A DNA stretch of 64,000 bases, from positions 186,001 to 250,000 of the forward strand of contig NZ_SWBO01000001.1 in assembly GCF_005116475.1 (NCBI RefSeq), in the 5' to 3' direction. Under the pieces are notes generated by a model that was not told the origin of the DNA, did not search any database, and worked only from the letters and a program-made list of their open reading frames with translations. Made by a program: the position numbers and the translations under genes. Position 1 is the first letter of the stretch. The number at the start of each line of letters is the position of its first letter. Shown here piece after piece: positions 7,878 through 16,673 of this stretch. The stretch comes from Pedobacter cryotolerans (GTDB lineage Bacteria > Bacteroidota > Bacteroidia > Sphingobacteriales > Sphingobacteriaceae).

Positions 7878-7910
7878 AGCAAAATCTCAAAAGTAAACCG
7901 GTTACTACAT

Positions 7911-9449
7911 TTACCCTCCCCAACTTTCTCTATCCAAACTTCTATAATGAATAGCCTCTGCTAAATGTTCTGGCTCAATATTTTCACTTTCAGCCAAATC
8001 TGCAATGGTTCTGGCAACTTTTAAAATTCTATCATAAGCTCTAGCCGAAAGCCCTAATTTCTCCATCGCTCGTTTAATTAGATTTTGTCCAGTTTCATCT
8101 ATTACACAAATTTGTCTAACCATATTAGGGCTCATTTGCGCATTAAAATGCAGCACATCATTATTTTCAAACCGTTTATCTTGTACCGCTCTAGCTTTCA
8201 TTACACGCTCTCTAATCAAGCTGCTTTTTTCCGCTTCGCGTGATGATGCCAATTCTGTAAAATTTACAGGAGTAACTTCTACATGTAAATCGATACGATC
8301 TAACAATGGGCCTGATATTTTACTTAAATACTTTTGTACAATACCAGGGCCGCATAAACATTCTTTTTCAGGGTGATTAAAAAACCCACAAGGGCATGGA
8401 TTCATTGAGGCAATAAGCATAAAACTAGCTGGATATTCTACCGAAAACCGAGCCCTAGAAATACTTACTTTTCTATCTTCCAAAGGTTGTCTCATTACCT
8501 CTAAAACTGTGCGTTTAAATTCAGGTAATTCATCCAAAAATAAAACCCCATTATGCGCCAAAGAAATTTCTCCAGGTTGCGGATTCATGCCCCCACCCAC
8601 CAAAGCCACATCAGAAATGGTATGGTGCGGCGAACGAAAAGGACGCTCTGTCATTAATGCATTTGCAGTTGGCAGCTTACCAGCAACAGAATATATTTTG
8701 GTGCTTTCTAGGGCTTCGTGTAAATTTAATGGAGGTAAAATTGTGGGCAAACGTTTGGCTAGCATCGTTTTTCCCGCTCCTGGTGGACCAATCAGTATCA
8801 CATTGTGCCCACCAGCTGCGGCAATTTCTAAAGCTCTTTTTATATTTTCTTGCCCCTTTACATCAGAAAAATCTTGTTCATAATTATTAATTTGATTGGC
8901 AAATTCTGCTCGTGTATCAACAATAACAGGTTCTGGTTTATTTTTTCCATTAAAAAAGTCGATTACCTCTTTTAAATTTTCCATGCCATAAACCAAAACA
9001 TTGTTCACTATTCCTGCTTCCCTAGAGTTTACTTTAGGCAAAATAAAACCTTTAAAATGATCATTTCTTGCTTGTATAGAAGTAGGTAATGCTCCCTTAA
9101 TACTTTGTAGACCTCCATCCATGGATAACTCTCCCATGATAAAGTATTTATCCAATTCATCAACCTCAATTTGACCAGATGCTGCTAAAATTCCAATGGC
9201 AATTGGCAAGTCGTAGGCCGAACCTTCTTTTCTAATATCAGCAGGAGCTAGATTAACTACTATCCTTTGTCGTGGCATACGATAACCAGATGTAGTAATG
9301 GCACTCTCTACCCTAAACATACTTTCTTTAACCGCATTGTCGGGCAAGCCAACTACATAATATTTAGTTCCGCTAACAATACTCACTTCAATAGTAATAG
9401 TTAAAGCATCTACACCATAAACGGCACTTCCATAGGTTTTTACTAGCAT
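7911..9449 (-). CDS. comM: YifB/ComM family Mg-chelatase-like AAA+ ATPase
   Basis: This 512-residue protein, with the start chosen at MLVKTYGSAVYGVDA as in the family, has an N-terminal Lon-protease-like (ChlI) domain. Next is an AAA+ domain with the P-loop LIGPPGAGKTMLAKRL and the Walker B-like region GVLFLDELPEF. A four-Cys region (CPCGFFNHPEKECLCG) precedes the C-terminal Mg_chelatase_C part (GLSARAYDRILKVARTIADL). ComM homologues act as branch-migration helicases during integration of transforming DNA; YifB is the general name. An in-frame ATG 39 bases upstream is less likely because the extra residues are not family-like. Its 3' end borders the REP/RAYT insertion. Confidence 0.93.
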   Translation of the reverse strand: MLVKTYGSAVYGVDALTITIEVSIVSGTKYYVVGLPDNAVKESMFRVESAITTSGYRMPRQRIVVNLAPADIRKEGSAYDLPIAIGILAASGQIEVDELDKYFIMGELSMDGGLQSIKGALPTSIQARNDHFKGFILPKVNSREAGIVNNVLVYGMENLKEVIDFFNGKNKPEPVIVDTRAEFANQINNYEQDFSDVKGQENIKRALEIAAAGGHNVILIGPPGAGKTMLAKRLPTILPPLNLHEALESTKIYSVAGKLPTANALMTERPFRSPHHTISDVALVGGGMNPQPGEISLAHNGVLFLDELPEFKRTVLEVMRQPLEDRKVSISRARFSVEYPASFMLIASMNPCPCGFFNHPEKECLCGPGIVQKYLSKISGPLLDRIDLHVEVTPVNFTELASSREAEKSSLIRERVMKARAVQDKRFENNDVLHFNAQMSPNMVRQICVIDETGQNLIKRAMEKLGLSARAYDRILKVARTIADLAESENIEPEHLAEAIHYRSLDRESWGG

Positions 9450-9803
9450 AATCTTAAATGTATGCAAAGCAAAATAGATTTGAAGCATCCATTTTAAAAT
9501 ACAAACTGGCAGATAAATTCTTTAATTTATAGGGAATTTTATTTCCAATTTAGAAACATATTTTGTGTTATCACTAGCTAAAGATATGAGTTCATTTTAG
9601 GTTTTCTCAGGTGTGTTAGGGGAGAGAAGCAAATAATTCACCACCAAAGAAACCAAAGTTCACCTTAGGTTTAAAAAGTAATCAGCATTATGCCTTAAGT
9701 TTTCTCAGGTGCCTTAGGTGGTTAAAAAATGGCGTAAAAAAATCCCGAAGCTTTTTGCAACGGGATTTATATCTTTCAAAAATTTTAGTCTTTCAGCGAA
9801 AGG
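9450..9803. other. Intergenic region between yifB and ffh
   Basis: About 350 bases without a gene. It contains the ffh terminator (listed) and two related stretches (TTTTCTCAGGTGTGTTAGG near 9603 and TTTTCTCAGGTGCCTTAGG near 9700) that look like an imperfect repeat. Their function is unknown. The promoter of the minus-strand yifB gene should lie near 9460-9540, but no clear motif is visible. Confidence 0.5.
9740..9768 (-). terminator. Terminator of ffh
   Basis: The arms AAATCCCG and CGGGATTT are separated by 13 bases. Read on the minus strand, the hairpin is followed by a run of T residues. It lies about 36 bases downstream of the ffh stop. Confidence 0.75.
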
Positions 9804-11144
9804 TTACATTCTACCTTGAGGCATTTTCGGCATGTTTTTCATCATTTTTGCTGCTGCCGCAGGATTTGAGAATTGTTTCATCACCTTACGCATATCCTCA
9901 AATTGTTTAATCAGTTTGGTAACCTCTTCAACCTTGTTACCAGACCCCTTTGCAATTCTAATACGGCGGCTTTGCTGTATGCTGTCTGGGTTTTCTTTTT
10001 CAAAAGGAGTCATCGATTGGATAATCGCTTCCACGTTTTTAAATGCATCATCCTCAATGTCAACATTTTTCATCATCTTACCAACACCAGGTATCATGCC
10101 CATCAAATCTTTCATGTTACCCATTTTTTTGATCTGCTGAATTTGGCTATAGAAATCGTTAAAATCGAATTTATTCTTGCGTATTTTCTTCTGTAATTCT
10201 GCCGCTTCTTTTTCATCAAACTGCATTTGAGCACGTTCAACCAACGAAACCACATCACCCATCCCTAAAATACGAGATGCCATACGGTCTGGATAGAAAA
10301 CATCTAATGCTTCCATTTTCTCGCCAGTACCAATAAATTTAATCGGTTTATTAACTACAGATTTAATAGATAAAGCAGCTCCACCACGTGTATCACCATC
10401 TAATTTGGTTAAAACAACACCAGTAAAATCTAAACGGTCGTTAAAAACTTTAGCCGTATTTACCGCATCCTGACCAGTCATTGCATCAACCACAAATAAA
10501 ATTTCGTGTGGCTTGGTTTGTGCCTTAACTTCAGAAATCTCGTTCATCAGGCTTTCATCAATAGATAAACGACCAGCCGTATCAATAATAATTACGTTGT
10601 TGTTGTTCTTTTTACCTTCGGCAATACCTTCTAAAGCAATAGCAACCGGATCTTTAGAAACCGTATTGGCATAAACTGGCACGCCAATTTGCTCGCCTAA
10701 AATCTGTAACTGATCTACAGCCGCAGGGCGATAAACATCACCAGCAACCATAATTGGTTTTTTGCCTTTGTTTTTTAAGTGCAAAGCAAGTTTACCCGTA
10801 AAGGTTGTTTTACCAGCTCCGTTTAAACCAGCAATTAATATAATAGTCGGATTATTTTTTAAGTCTAACTCTGTAACCTCACCGCCCATTAAAGCAGCAA
10901 GCTCATCGTTCATTACTTTGGTTAATAACTGGCCTGGCGAAACCGCAGTTAATACATTTAAACCAATTGCCTTTTCTTTTACATCATCTGTAAAAGTTTT
11001 AGCTGTTTTGTAATTTACGTCGGCATCTAACAAAGCTTTTCTAATCTCTTTCATGGTCTCAGCCACGTTAATTTCAGAAATACTTCCTTGTCCTTTTAAA
11101 ACTTTAAATGCCCTGTCTAGCTTATCCTGTAAATTTTCAAACAT
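9804..11144 (-). CDS. ffh: Signal recognition particle protein Ffh
   Basis: This 446-residue SRP54 homologue binds 4.5S RNA and signal sequences of nascent inner-membrane proteins and docks with FtsY. Visible features are an N-terminal four-helix bundle, a GTPase P-loop GLNGAGKTTFTGKLA (about residues 106-120), a DVYRPAAVDQL motif, DTAGRL (G3) and TKLDGDTRGG (G4). The Met-rich M domain includes MKKMGNMKDLMGMIPGVGKM, the RNA-binding RRIRIAKGSG motif, and a Met-rich tail ending MPKMPQGRM. Length is normal for the family. It is monocistronic, with its own terminator, and the gene order around it is not diagnostic. Confidence 0.98.
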   Translation of the reverse strand: MFENLQDKLDRAFKVLKGQGSISEINVAETMKEIRKALLDADVNYKTAKTFTDDVKEKAIGLNVLTAVSPGQLLTKVMNDELAALMGGEVTELDLKNNPTIILIAGLNGAGKTTFTGKLALHLKNKGKKPIMVAGDVYRPAAVDQLQILGEQIGVPVYANTVSKDPVAIALEGIAEGKKNNNNVIIIDTAGRLSIDESLMNEISEVKAQTKPHEILFVVDAMTGQDAVNTAKVFNDRLDFTGVVLTKLDGDTRGGAALSIKSVVNKPIKFIGTGEKMEALDVFYPDRMASRILGMGDVVSLVERAQMQFDEKEAAELQKKIRKNKFDFNDFYSQIQQIKKMGNMKDLMGMIPGVGKMMKNVDIEDDAFKNVEAIIQSMTPFEKENPDSIQQSRRIRIAKGSGNKVEEVTKLIKQFEDMRKVMKQFSNPAAAAKMMKNMPKMPQGRM

Positions 11145-11579
11145 CTCTTTACTGCTTTTTACGTAATTTTTTGTAGGCTACAAAGTTATCAAATTTGAGC
11201 GAAAGCAGATAATGATTTTGTAAATGAATAATTTATAAAAAGATAAGCTAAAATGTGAAGCGCATTTGCAGAGTAAGAAACAAAATGTCTTCCCGCTTTT
11301 CGCTATTACGCTTCGCTTCGTCGTGCCTCCTTGCTGCAGGGTAAACGCTGCAATACGGGGCTAAAATTTAAGGCACTGCTCATGGGGCAATTTGCTATCG
11401 GACTACCAAACATTGTTTATAAACCCGGTGGCAGCGGCATCCCCCGAATTATCGGGGATATAGCGAACAACGGGACTGCTGGCCGCCATAAAATTACTGA
11501 AGTTCATTTCCAAAAACGAACATCCTAAAGTTCTACTCATCAATATTACCCTAATGAACTATTGAACCCATGAACCAAA
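11145..11579. other. Intergenic region with GC-rich repeat-like block
   Basis: These 435 bases contain a block at about 11285-11500 that is visibly more GC-rich than its surroundings. It holds several short hairpins, for example CCCCCGAATTATCGGGG (about 11441-11457) and CTGCAGGGTAAACGCTGCAG-like pairing near 11333. A 65-codon frame within it has no protein character. The block looks like a dispersed non-coding repeat of the kind seen in Sphingobacteriaceae genomes. I cannot show other copies in this window. Confidence 0.45.
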
Positions 11580-12572
11580 CTACCTCGGAAATGCAAATAC
11601 CAACCCTAAAGCCAGCGTTTGCGAACCTTGTATTTTTAAATCAGTATCTCTATCATATAAGCCTACGCCAGTTGCCGAAACGTTCATGTAACGGTTAATT
11701 TTTGCAATCACACCCACATCTAATCTATGATCAATATGCCCAAAATTATCATAAGGAATAAACATATTGTATTTGGTTTTTAAAGTAACATTTTTAAAAA
11801 TTTCCTTTTCAAAATTTGTAACAATCTGAAAAGCCAGCTCGTTTCTAACTTTTTTACCAACTTCAACCCCAAAATTCTTCGGATTAGTTCTGTATAATGC
11901 GGTATCTAAAACAAATGTTTGGCGAGCGGTACCCGTACCAATACGAGTAGAAAAGAATTTAGAAGGCTTATATTCAAAACCAAATGATTCTGTTAAATAT
12001 CCTGGAGACATAAATTTTGATAATAAGTTTTCTTTCTCATTTCCTTGCGCATCTCTACTGTAAGAAAATCCATTGTCAAATTGCGATTCAAAGTTAATCG
12101 ATCCAAAGAAGTACCAATTTTTTGAGAGTTGTATAGCTGCTTTATTATCCCAATAAATACGGTCGGTAGTTTTCTTTTGCAACTGACTTTTATTTTTAAC
12201 TTTTCCATATTGCAAAATAACCTCACTTGCATAGCTATAACTCTCTTTACTATACTCTGTTTTGTAGTTTACCAAACCTCCAATAGCTAATGAGTTTACA
12301 CCTCCACCATTCCAATTATCACTAAATGCAGCTTGGTTTACGTTAATACCAACAGATGTTTTTGTTTTCCAATAATTAATTTTGGCATCTACTAAAGCTG
12401 GTTGTAAAGGCACAGGTTTAAATTGTAAAACACCCATTCTAGATGGTAGTGGGCTACGTTTTAATTTAATATCTAAATCTTTGGTTGGTATGGGGATGGT
12501 ATCAACTTCTTGCGCAAAAAGATTTGCCGAAAAAATAATTGACACTAAAAAAGGGAACAGTAGGTTTTTCAT
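11580..12572 (-). CDS. DUF3078 domain outer-membrane protein
   Basis: This is a 330-residue protein when started at MKNLLFPFLVS, which gives a clean signal peptide ending FAQ. An upstream ATG would add 7 residues. The segment WKTKTSVGINVNQAAFSDNW, followed by NGGGVNSLAIGG and YSYASEVILQYG, is characteristic of DUF3078, a Bacteroidota family of predicted beta-barrel outer-membrane proteins. The rest is rich in alternating hydrophobic strands and ends in F-R (VFAFPR). The molecular role is unknown. It follows the M56-like and carboxypeptidase-regulatory-domain genes on the same strand, separated from them by 24 bases. Confidence 0.88.
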   Translation of the reverse strand: MKNLLFPFLVSIIFSANLFAQEVDTIPIPTKDLDIKLKRSPLPSRMGVLQFKPVPLQPALVDAKINYWKTKTSVGINVNQAAFSDNWNGGGVNSLAIGGLVNYKTEYSKESYSYASEVILQYGKVKNKSQLQKKTTDRIYWDNKAAIQLSKNWYFFGSINFESQFDNGFSYSRDAQGNEKENLLSKFMSPGYLTESFGFEYKPSKFFSTRIGTGTARQTFVLDTALYRTNPKNFGVEVGKKVRNELAFQIVTNFEKEIFKNVTLKTKYNMFIPYDNFGHIDHRLDVGVIAKINRYMNVSATGVGLYDRDTDLKIQGSQTLALGLVFAFPR

Positions 12573-12596
12573 TTGTATTACAAATAAAAACAAAAA

Positions 12597-12929
12597 TTAG
12601 GCGGAATAAAAATTTATCCAATTATACCATTTGCGTTTAGATAAATAATTGGGGTCTTTTTCAAATTTATAAGCCTCTTTTTCAAACACAATATTTAGGT
12701 AGGCTTGGTAATGATTTTTATATTTTAAAAGGTTTAATAAATAGTTAATTCCGTATAAAAAATAAAAAGGAATTAGGAGCAATTCGAGTTGTTGCCTAAG
12801 GTGTATTTTTTCGTGGTTTATTAGCACAAAGTCTCTTTTTTGAGCTTTATTTCTCAGTAAAATAAACGGAAAAATTGCCATTGCATTAGGCGATAATTTA
12901 GGATGTATGATTATCCAAAAACGCATCAA
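12597..12929 (-). CDS. Small membrane protein with HExxH-type zinc motif (M56/BlaR1-like fragment family)
   Basis: This 110-residue protein has a hydrophobic N-terminus (about residues 14-24), the motif INHEKIHLRQQ (HEKIH, an HExxH metalloprotease signature, about residues 38-42), and a membrane segment LLLIPFYFLYGINYLLNLL. A later EKEAYKFE segment could supply the third zinc ligand. This is the core of M56 (BlaR1/MecR1-like) peptidases in miniature. Similar short proteins are widespread in Bacteroidota. Its start overlaps the upstream gene stop by 4 bases (ATGA), so it is translationally coupled to the gene at 12926-13690. Proteolytic activity is inferred only. Confidence 0.75.
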   Translation of the reverse strand: MMRFWIIIHPKLSPNAMAIFPFILLRNKAQKRDFVLINHEKIHLRQQLELLLIPFYFLYGINYLLNLLKYKNHYQAYLNIVFEKEAYKFEKDPNYLSKRKWYNWINFYSA

Positions 12930-13690
12930 TTCTCGTAGCTTAAATTAGGCACATTAACCTTAGGTAATTTAGGCAATCTAAACATGGATGGATTTCTTTT
13001 GTAGGTTGCATAACTATTTCTTACAAACTGTACAAAAGCATAGTCTGAAGCGGTAAGAACAAACTGATAGGTTGGACGATATTGCAACATAAAATCATTC
13101 AATTCTGGCTCTTCTGCGCCAATAATACCTTTTACATAATCTGGTCTAAACCGAAAATCAATAATATCTTCGCGGTAATCTTTTTCTAAAATTGCTTGTA
13201 AGTGGCGAGCATTTTTGCCCGATCTACTTAACAAGTTATAGATTGCATCAATCCCTAAGCCGGCACCAGTTGGCCCTAAAGACAATAAGTTTTTAGAACT
13301 GCCTTTATCAAGCGCATATTTATACTCTTGCAATTTTTGTGAATATTGTTCTGCTGGGGTTGGTTGCTTGCCAAAAATCTTAACTTCTTTAAGTTTTATT
13401 GCTATCGATTTTAACTGAAAAATAAGAGCGCTTTGCCCTTTATAAACCACGGTATCCATGCCGTAACCGCTTAATGCAGCAAATAAAGTATCGCCAACTT
13501 TGGCATTTGTGGTAAACTCACCTTTGGTATTGTTGTATAAACCTTCATCGATTGATGGGTTATAGATATAAACTTTAGCCAACCTTAACTTACTATCCTT
13601 ATCAATAACAAAACCTTGCACGGCTTTATTTTGTGCAAAAAGCGGCGCAACACAACAAGTGGATAAAAGTAAGGTCAACAAAAATTTCAT
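12926..13690 (-). CDS. Carboxypeptidase-like regulatory domain envelope protein
   Basis: This 254-residue secreted protein has a signal peptide (residues 1-19, ending LFAQ). A carboxypeptidase-D regulatory-like beta-sandwich follows at about 22-95 (VQGFVIDKDSKLRLAKVYIYNPSI, then NNTKGEFTTNAKVGDTL). The C-terminal half is an uncharacterised helical region (SQKLQEYKYALDKGSSKNLLSLGPTG and onward). Similar proteins are common hypothetical envelope proteins of Bacteroidota. It is cotranscribed with the downstream HExxH mini-protease. Confidence 0.75.
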   Translation of the reverse strand: MKFLLTLLLSTCCVAPLFAQNKAVQGFVIDKDSKLRLAKVYIYNPSIDEGLYNNTKGEFTTNAKVGDTLFAALSGYGMDTVVYKGQSALIFQLKSIAIKLKEVKIFGKQPTPAEQYSQKLQEYKYALDKGSSKNLLSLGPTGAGLGIDAIYNLLSRSGKNARHLQAILEKDYREDIIDFRFRPDYVKGIIGAEEPELNDFMLQYRPTYQFVLTASDYAFVQFVRNSYATYKRNPSMFRLPKLPKVNVPNLSYEN

Positions 13691-13740
13691 TTGAGAAGCA
13701 AAACTACAATTTAAGAAATTAAACGTTAGCTATCTTAACA

Positions 13741-14592
13741 TTATTTAACTACCAATAGTTTTTGACCAATTTTGATGTTATTGTCGGTCATCTTATTGAG
13801 TTCTTTCAGTTCATCAACCGTAATTTTGTACAATTGTGAGATTTTAAATAGTGTATCACCTTGCCTAACGGTGTAATATTTGTCTGTTGGTATCGCCGTA
13901 GCCACATTTCCTGGCGGATCTTTTGGAGCAACGGCAACAGGTGTAAACTTCTTTTTTTCTACTGGTATATTGGCATTAATTTCTGTAAAAACACGGTCTT
14001 CTCTCGCTATTTTTTCATTTTCAGATTCTGGCATATCATACTGATTAAGTTGATATCTTTCTATTATCCCAATTAGTAAATCAGGATATTTTGGATTGGT
14101 TGCATAACCCGCCGTTTTTAAGCCAATTGCCCAGTTTTTGTAATCGTTTTTATCTAGTTCAAATAAGAAACTGTATCGCTTACGTTTCAAAAATTCCGAA
14201 TGATCTTTGTATGATTCCCTAGCGTCTTTGTAAACCCTAAAGCAATCATTGTTCTTGTCATCATCTTTATAATAAGCTTTCCCTTTCCAATCTGATGTGC
14301 ATTTTATACCAAAATGATTGTTGGCGTATTTAGCTAAACTACTATTTCCCTTGTCAGATTCTAAAATTCCTTGGGCTAAAGTTATGCTGGCTGGGATGCC
14401 GTATTTATTCATTTCTTCAATTGCAACAGCTTTAAAAGCATCAATGTAGCTTAAAGTTGTATACGTATTGAAATTGGGATTTTCTTTGGTAGCTGTTTTC
14501 TCAATTTGTTTATTGTTACGAGTGTATTGCCTCGATTTACAAGCGTTTAAAAAAAGTAAAGCTATGGCAGTAATAAATATCGTTTTCTTCAT
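13741..14592 (-). CDS. Lipoprotein N-acetylglucosaminidase with C-terminal LysM
   Basis: The start at MKKTIFITAIALLFLNAC is preferred because it gives a lipoprotein signal peptide with Cys at residue 18. An upstream GTG at 14649 overlaps the previous stop. The mature protein has a glucosaminidase domain (family GH73-like) at about residues 50-190: GIPASITLAQGILESDKGNSSLA with the catalytic Glu, NNHFGIKC, and KNWAIGLKTAGYATNPKYP. A LysM domain at the C-terminus (KYYTVRQGDTLFKISQLYKI, NIKIGQKLLV) binds peptidoglycan. It should cleave glycan strands at the outer-membrane/periplasm face. It is paralogous to the upstream gene at 14646. Confidence 0.93.
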   Translation of the reverse strand: MKKTIFITAIALLFLNACKSRQYTRNNKQIEKTATKENPNFNTYTTLSYIDAFKAVAIEEMNKYGIPASITLAQGILESDKGNSSLAKYANNHFGIKCTSDWKGKAYYKDDDKNNDCFRVYKDARESYKDHSEFLKRKRYSFLFELDKNDYKNWAIGLKTAGYATNPKYPDLLIGIIERYQLNQYDMPESENEKIAREDRVFTEINANIPVEKKKFTPVAVAPKDPPGNVATAIPTDKYYTVRQGDTLFKISQLYKITVDELKELNKMTDNNIKIGQKLLVVK

Positions 14593-14645
14593 TATAGTTT
14601 CAATTATCAATCCGATTATATTGCTTATCAATTGTATTGATGATT

Positions 14646-15341
14646 TCACAAGTTCAATTTTTGTCCGGGTTGTAGCAAAGCTGATTTTAAGTTATTCTTT
14701 TTCATTAGCAATGCTGATGTAGTTCCGTTTCTTTCGGCAATTCTATTTAAGTTATCGCCCTTTTTTACAAAATAAGTTTTTTTACTGGCGGATGATTTTT
14801 TCTTTACCGATGGGCTACTTTTAGTTACAACCTCAACTGCAGGAAGTACTTCTTCCAAATAATCATCAGGCCTTTCGTCGTATTCGTAAAGTTCGTACTT
14901 ATTAATTAAGGCAATTACTTGTGCTGCCCAAGTTCTGCTAGCGGCATAGCCACCACGCTGAATTCCCCTTGCCCAGTTTTTATAATCGTACTGATCAAAT
15001 TTATCGAACAAAACATCAAAATAAGTTCTACTGTGTAAAAAGGCAACAAAATGATTGTAAGAAGAATCTGCATCAGGGTAATCCCGATAGGCAGAACGAA
15101 TTTCGGTATTGCTGTTTGGCCCTTTAATGCCAAAATGATTATTTAAATGTTGTGCAATTTTACTTTTACCAGCAGCAGATTCGTGTATGGCAACTGCTAA
15201 AATGATGCTTGCAGGCAACTCATGTTCACGCATTAATTTTTGAGCATGTTCGGCATGTTCAGCAATATAATCTGCTGTACTTTGTGCTTTAACTTTCGAG
15301 AGGGCTAATATCAATAAACAAAAAGTAAATATTTTTTTCAT
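14646..15341 (-). CDS. Secreted N-acetylglucosaminidase with C-terminal LysM
   Basis: This 231-residue protein has a signal peptide (residues 1-19, ending VKA). A glucosaminidase domain at about 22-165 contains ELPASIILAVAIHESAAGKSKIA (catalytic Glu), LNNHFGIKGP and KNWARGIQRGGYAASRTWA. A Ser/Lys-rich linker and one LysM motif follow (KKTYFVKKGDNLNRIAERNG, ALLQPGQKLNL). It is a shorter paralogue of the protein encoded just downstream and lacks its lipobox. The two probably came from a tandem duplication and act in peptidoglycan turnover. The gap to the downstream start used here is 53 bases. Confidence 0.93.
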   Translation of the reverse strand: MKKIFTFCLLILALSKVKAQSTADYIAEHAEHAQKLMREHELPASIILAVAIHESAAGKSKIAQHLNNHFGIKGPNSNTEIRSAYRDYPDADSSYNHFVAFLHSRTYFDVLFDKFDQYDYKNWARGIQRGGYAASRTWAAQVIALINKYELYEYDERPDDYLEEVLPAVEVVTKSSPSVKKKSSASKKTYFVKKGDNLNRIAERNGTTSALLMKKNNLKSALLQPGQKLNL

Positions 15342-15414
15342 TGTTAAATTGTTTTATTGTCCAATTGTTAACCATAAGCCAGATAAAACTGTCAACCGAC
15401 AATTGCCAACTGAG

Positions 15415-16047
15415 TTATTTTTTCCTAATCACAAACAGTCCATCTCTAACAGGCAAAATCAATTTTTCAACCCTGTTATCTGCAGCAATTTGATCATTAA
15501 AAGAACTTATGTTTTTCGTGTCTTTGTCTTGCGCTTTATTTAAAATTTTCCCACTCCACAATACATTATCTACAATAATTATTCCTCCTGGTTTAACTTG
15601 ATCAAAAATTAAATCGAAATAGGTGCCATTGTTCTTTTTATCAGCATCAATAAAAACCAGATCAAAAACTTCATTTTTTAATGATCTGATACTTTGTTGA
15701 GCATCGCCGATAAGATATTGTATTTTATGATTTAATTGAGATTTAGCAAAATTTCTGCGAACCATCTCTTGTAGTTCTACATTAATATCCAAAGTATAAA
15801 TTATGCCATCTGCCGTTAAACCTTCGGCTAAACATAAGGTTGCATAACCTGTAAAAGTGCCAATTTCTAATATCCTTTTAGGATTATTCATTTTACTAAG
15901 CATACTTAAAACTCTACCTTGGTAATGGCCACTTAGCATACGCGGCAATAATACTTTAAGGTTAGTTTCTCTATCAATATGTTTTAGCAAATCATCTTCT
16001 GGTTCGCAGTATTGTAATAGTAATTCTTGTAATTCTTCGCTAATCAT
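15415..16047 (-). CDS. SAM-dependent O-methyltransferase (family 3)
   Basis: This 210-residue class I methyltransferase has the SAM-binding motif ILEIGTFTGYATLCLAEGL (about residues 60-78) and an acidic residue after beta-2 (YTLDINVE). VFIDADKKN carries the metal-binding Asp, and GGIIIVDNVLWSGKI adds further cation ligands. This is the catechol O-methyltransferase-like/caffeoyl-CoA family layout with Mg-dependent transfer. The substrate is not predictable from sequence. It ends 67 bases before the glucosaminidase start on the same strand and begins 5 bases after the ruvX stop. Confidence 0.9.
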   Translation of the reverse strand: MISEELQELLLQYCEPEDDLLKHIDRETNLKVLLPRMLSGHYQGRVLSMLSKMNNPKRILEIGTFTGYATLCLAEGLTADGIIYTLDINVELQEMVRRNFAKSQLNHKIQYLIGDAQQSIRSLKNEVFDLVFIDADKKNNGTYFDLIFDQVKPGGIIIVDNVLWSGKILNKAQDKDTKNISSFNDQIAADNRVEKLILPVRDGLFVIRKK

Positions 16048-16052
16048 TGTGC

Positions 16053-16469
16053 TTATAAACGGTGTTGTTCCATAAAATATTGCAAAATTATAGTGGCTGC
16101 AATGGTGTCAACTCTTTCTTTATCTCTCCTATCGCTTTTTTTTAATCCGCTTTGCATTATGGTTCTTTCGGCTAGTTTCGAAGTGTATCTTTCGTCAATC
16201 CAATAAATAGGAATACCCGGAAAACTCTTTTTCAAAGTTGTAGCAAAACCTTTCGCATGTTGTTTTGATTCTGATGGCGTACCATCCATTTGTATTGGAT
16301 CGCCTATAACAAAGGCCTCCACTTGTTCGGCAGCCAAGTATTTTTTCAAAAAGTCTAAGGCATCTTTTGGGTGAATAGTATCTAAACCGGTTGCAATAAT
16401 CTGCAAAGGATCGGTTACGGCAATGCCGATACGTTTGGTGCCATAATCAAAAGCAAGGATACGAGCCAT
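16053..16469 (-). CDS. ruvX: Putative pre-16S rRNA nuclease RuvX/YqgF
   Basis: The start at MARILAFDYGTKRIGIAVTD gives 138 residues, the normal family length. The longer frame upstream (to 16586) adds 39 unrelated residues. RNase H-fold motifs visible are FDYGTKRIG (first catalytic Asp), VIGDPIQMDGTPSE, the IYWIDERYTSKLAE motif (Glu/Asp), and RRDKERVDTIAATIILQYF (last Asp). YqgF processes the 5' end of 16S rRNA and is essential in many bacteria. It is followed after 5 bases by the O-methyltransferase gene. Confidence 0.95.
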   Translation of the reverse strand: MARILAFDYGTKRIGIAVTDPLQIIATGLDTIHPKDALDFLKKYLAAEQVEAFVIGDPIQMDGTPSESKQHAKGFATTLKKSFPGIPIYWIDERYTSKLAERTIMQSGLKKSDRRDKERVDTIAATIILQYFMEQHRL

Positions 16470-16673
16470 ATTAAAAATAATTGTCAAATATAAGGTTTTT
16501 GAAATAAGCATAATTGGATGTATATTTAAATTTAGTTTAGGTGAAATAACCTCAAAACGAGAAAATATTACTCGATTTCTGCTCAAGAAATCGGTTTTTA
16601 TATCATTGAGGATATTTTTGTTTTTGGAATAAAATTTGGAATTACTTTTTAACTAAATAAATAAAAATTCATC

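Larger units (their letters stand above)
7379..7884. repeat. Tandem duplication, 254-bp period (5' part of RAYT gene plus REP)
   Basis: Copy 1 spans about 7379-7632 and copy 2 about 7633-7884. They are nearly identical by eye; I noted a C/T difference in the CCCCATTT versus CCCTATTT stretch. Each unit contains the first 57 codons of the RAYT gene, its leader, the GGGATTACAAATCCC-type small palindrome and one REP palindrome. The near identity implies a recent event. Confidence 0.9.

Noticed and set aside
9873..11013. Several 80-107-codon frames on the plus strand inside ffh
   Set aside because: They are antisense to a highly conserved gene and their translations have no sensible composition.
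11280..11520. tmRNA or RNase P RNA gene
   Set aside because: I could not find a tRNA-like end, a peptide tag frame or the conserved RNase P core sequences in the block.
11331..11528. 65-codon frame on the plus strand in the GC-rich block
   Set aside because: It lies inside a hairpin-rich repeat-like block, has poor start context and no protein-like composition. It is more likely part of a non-coding element.
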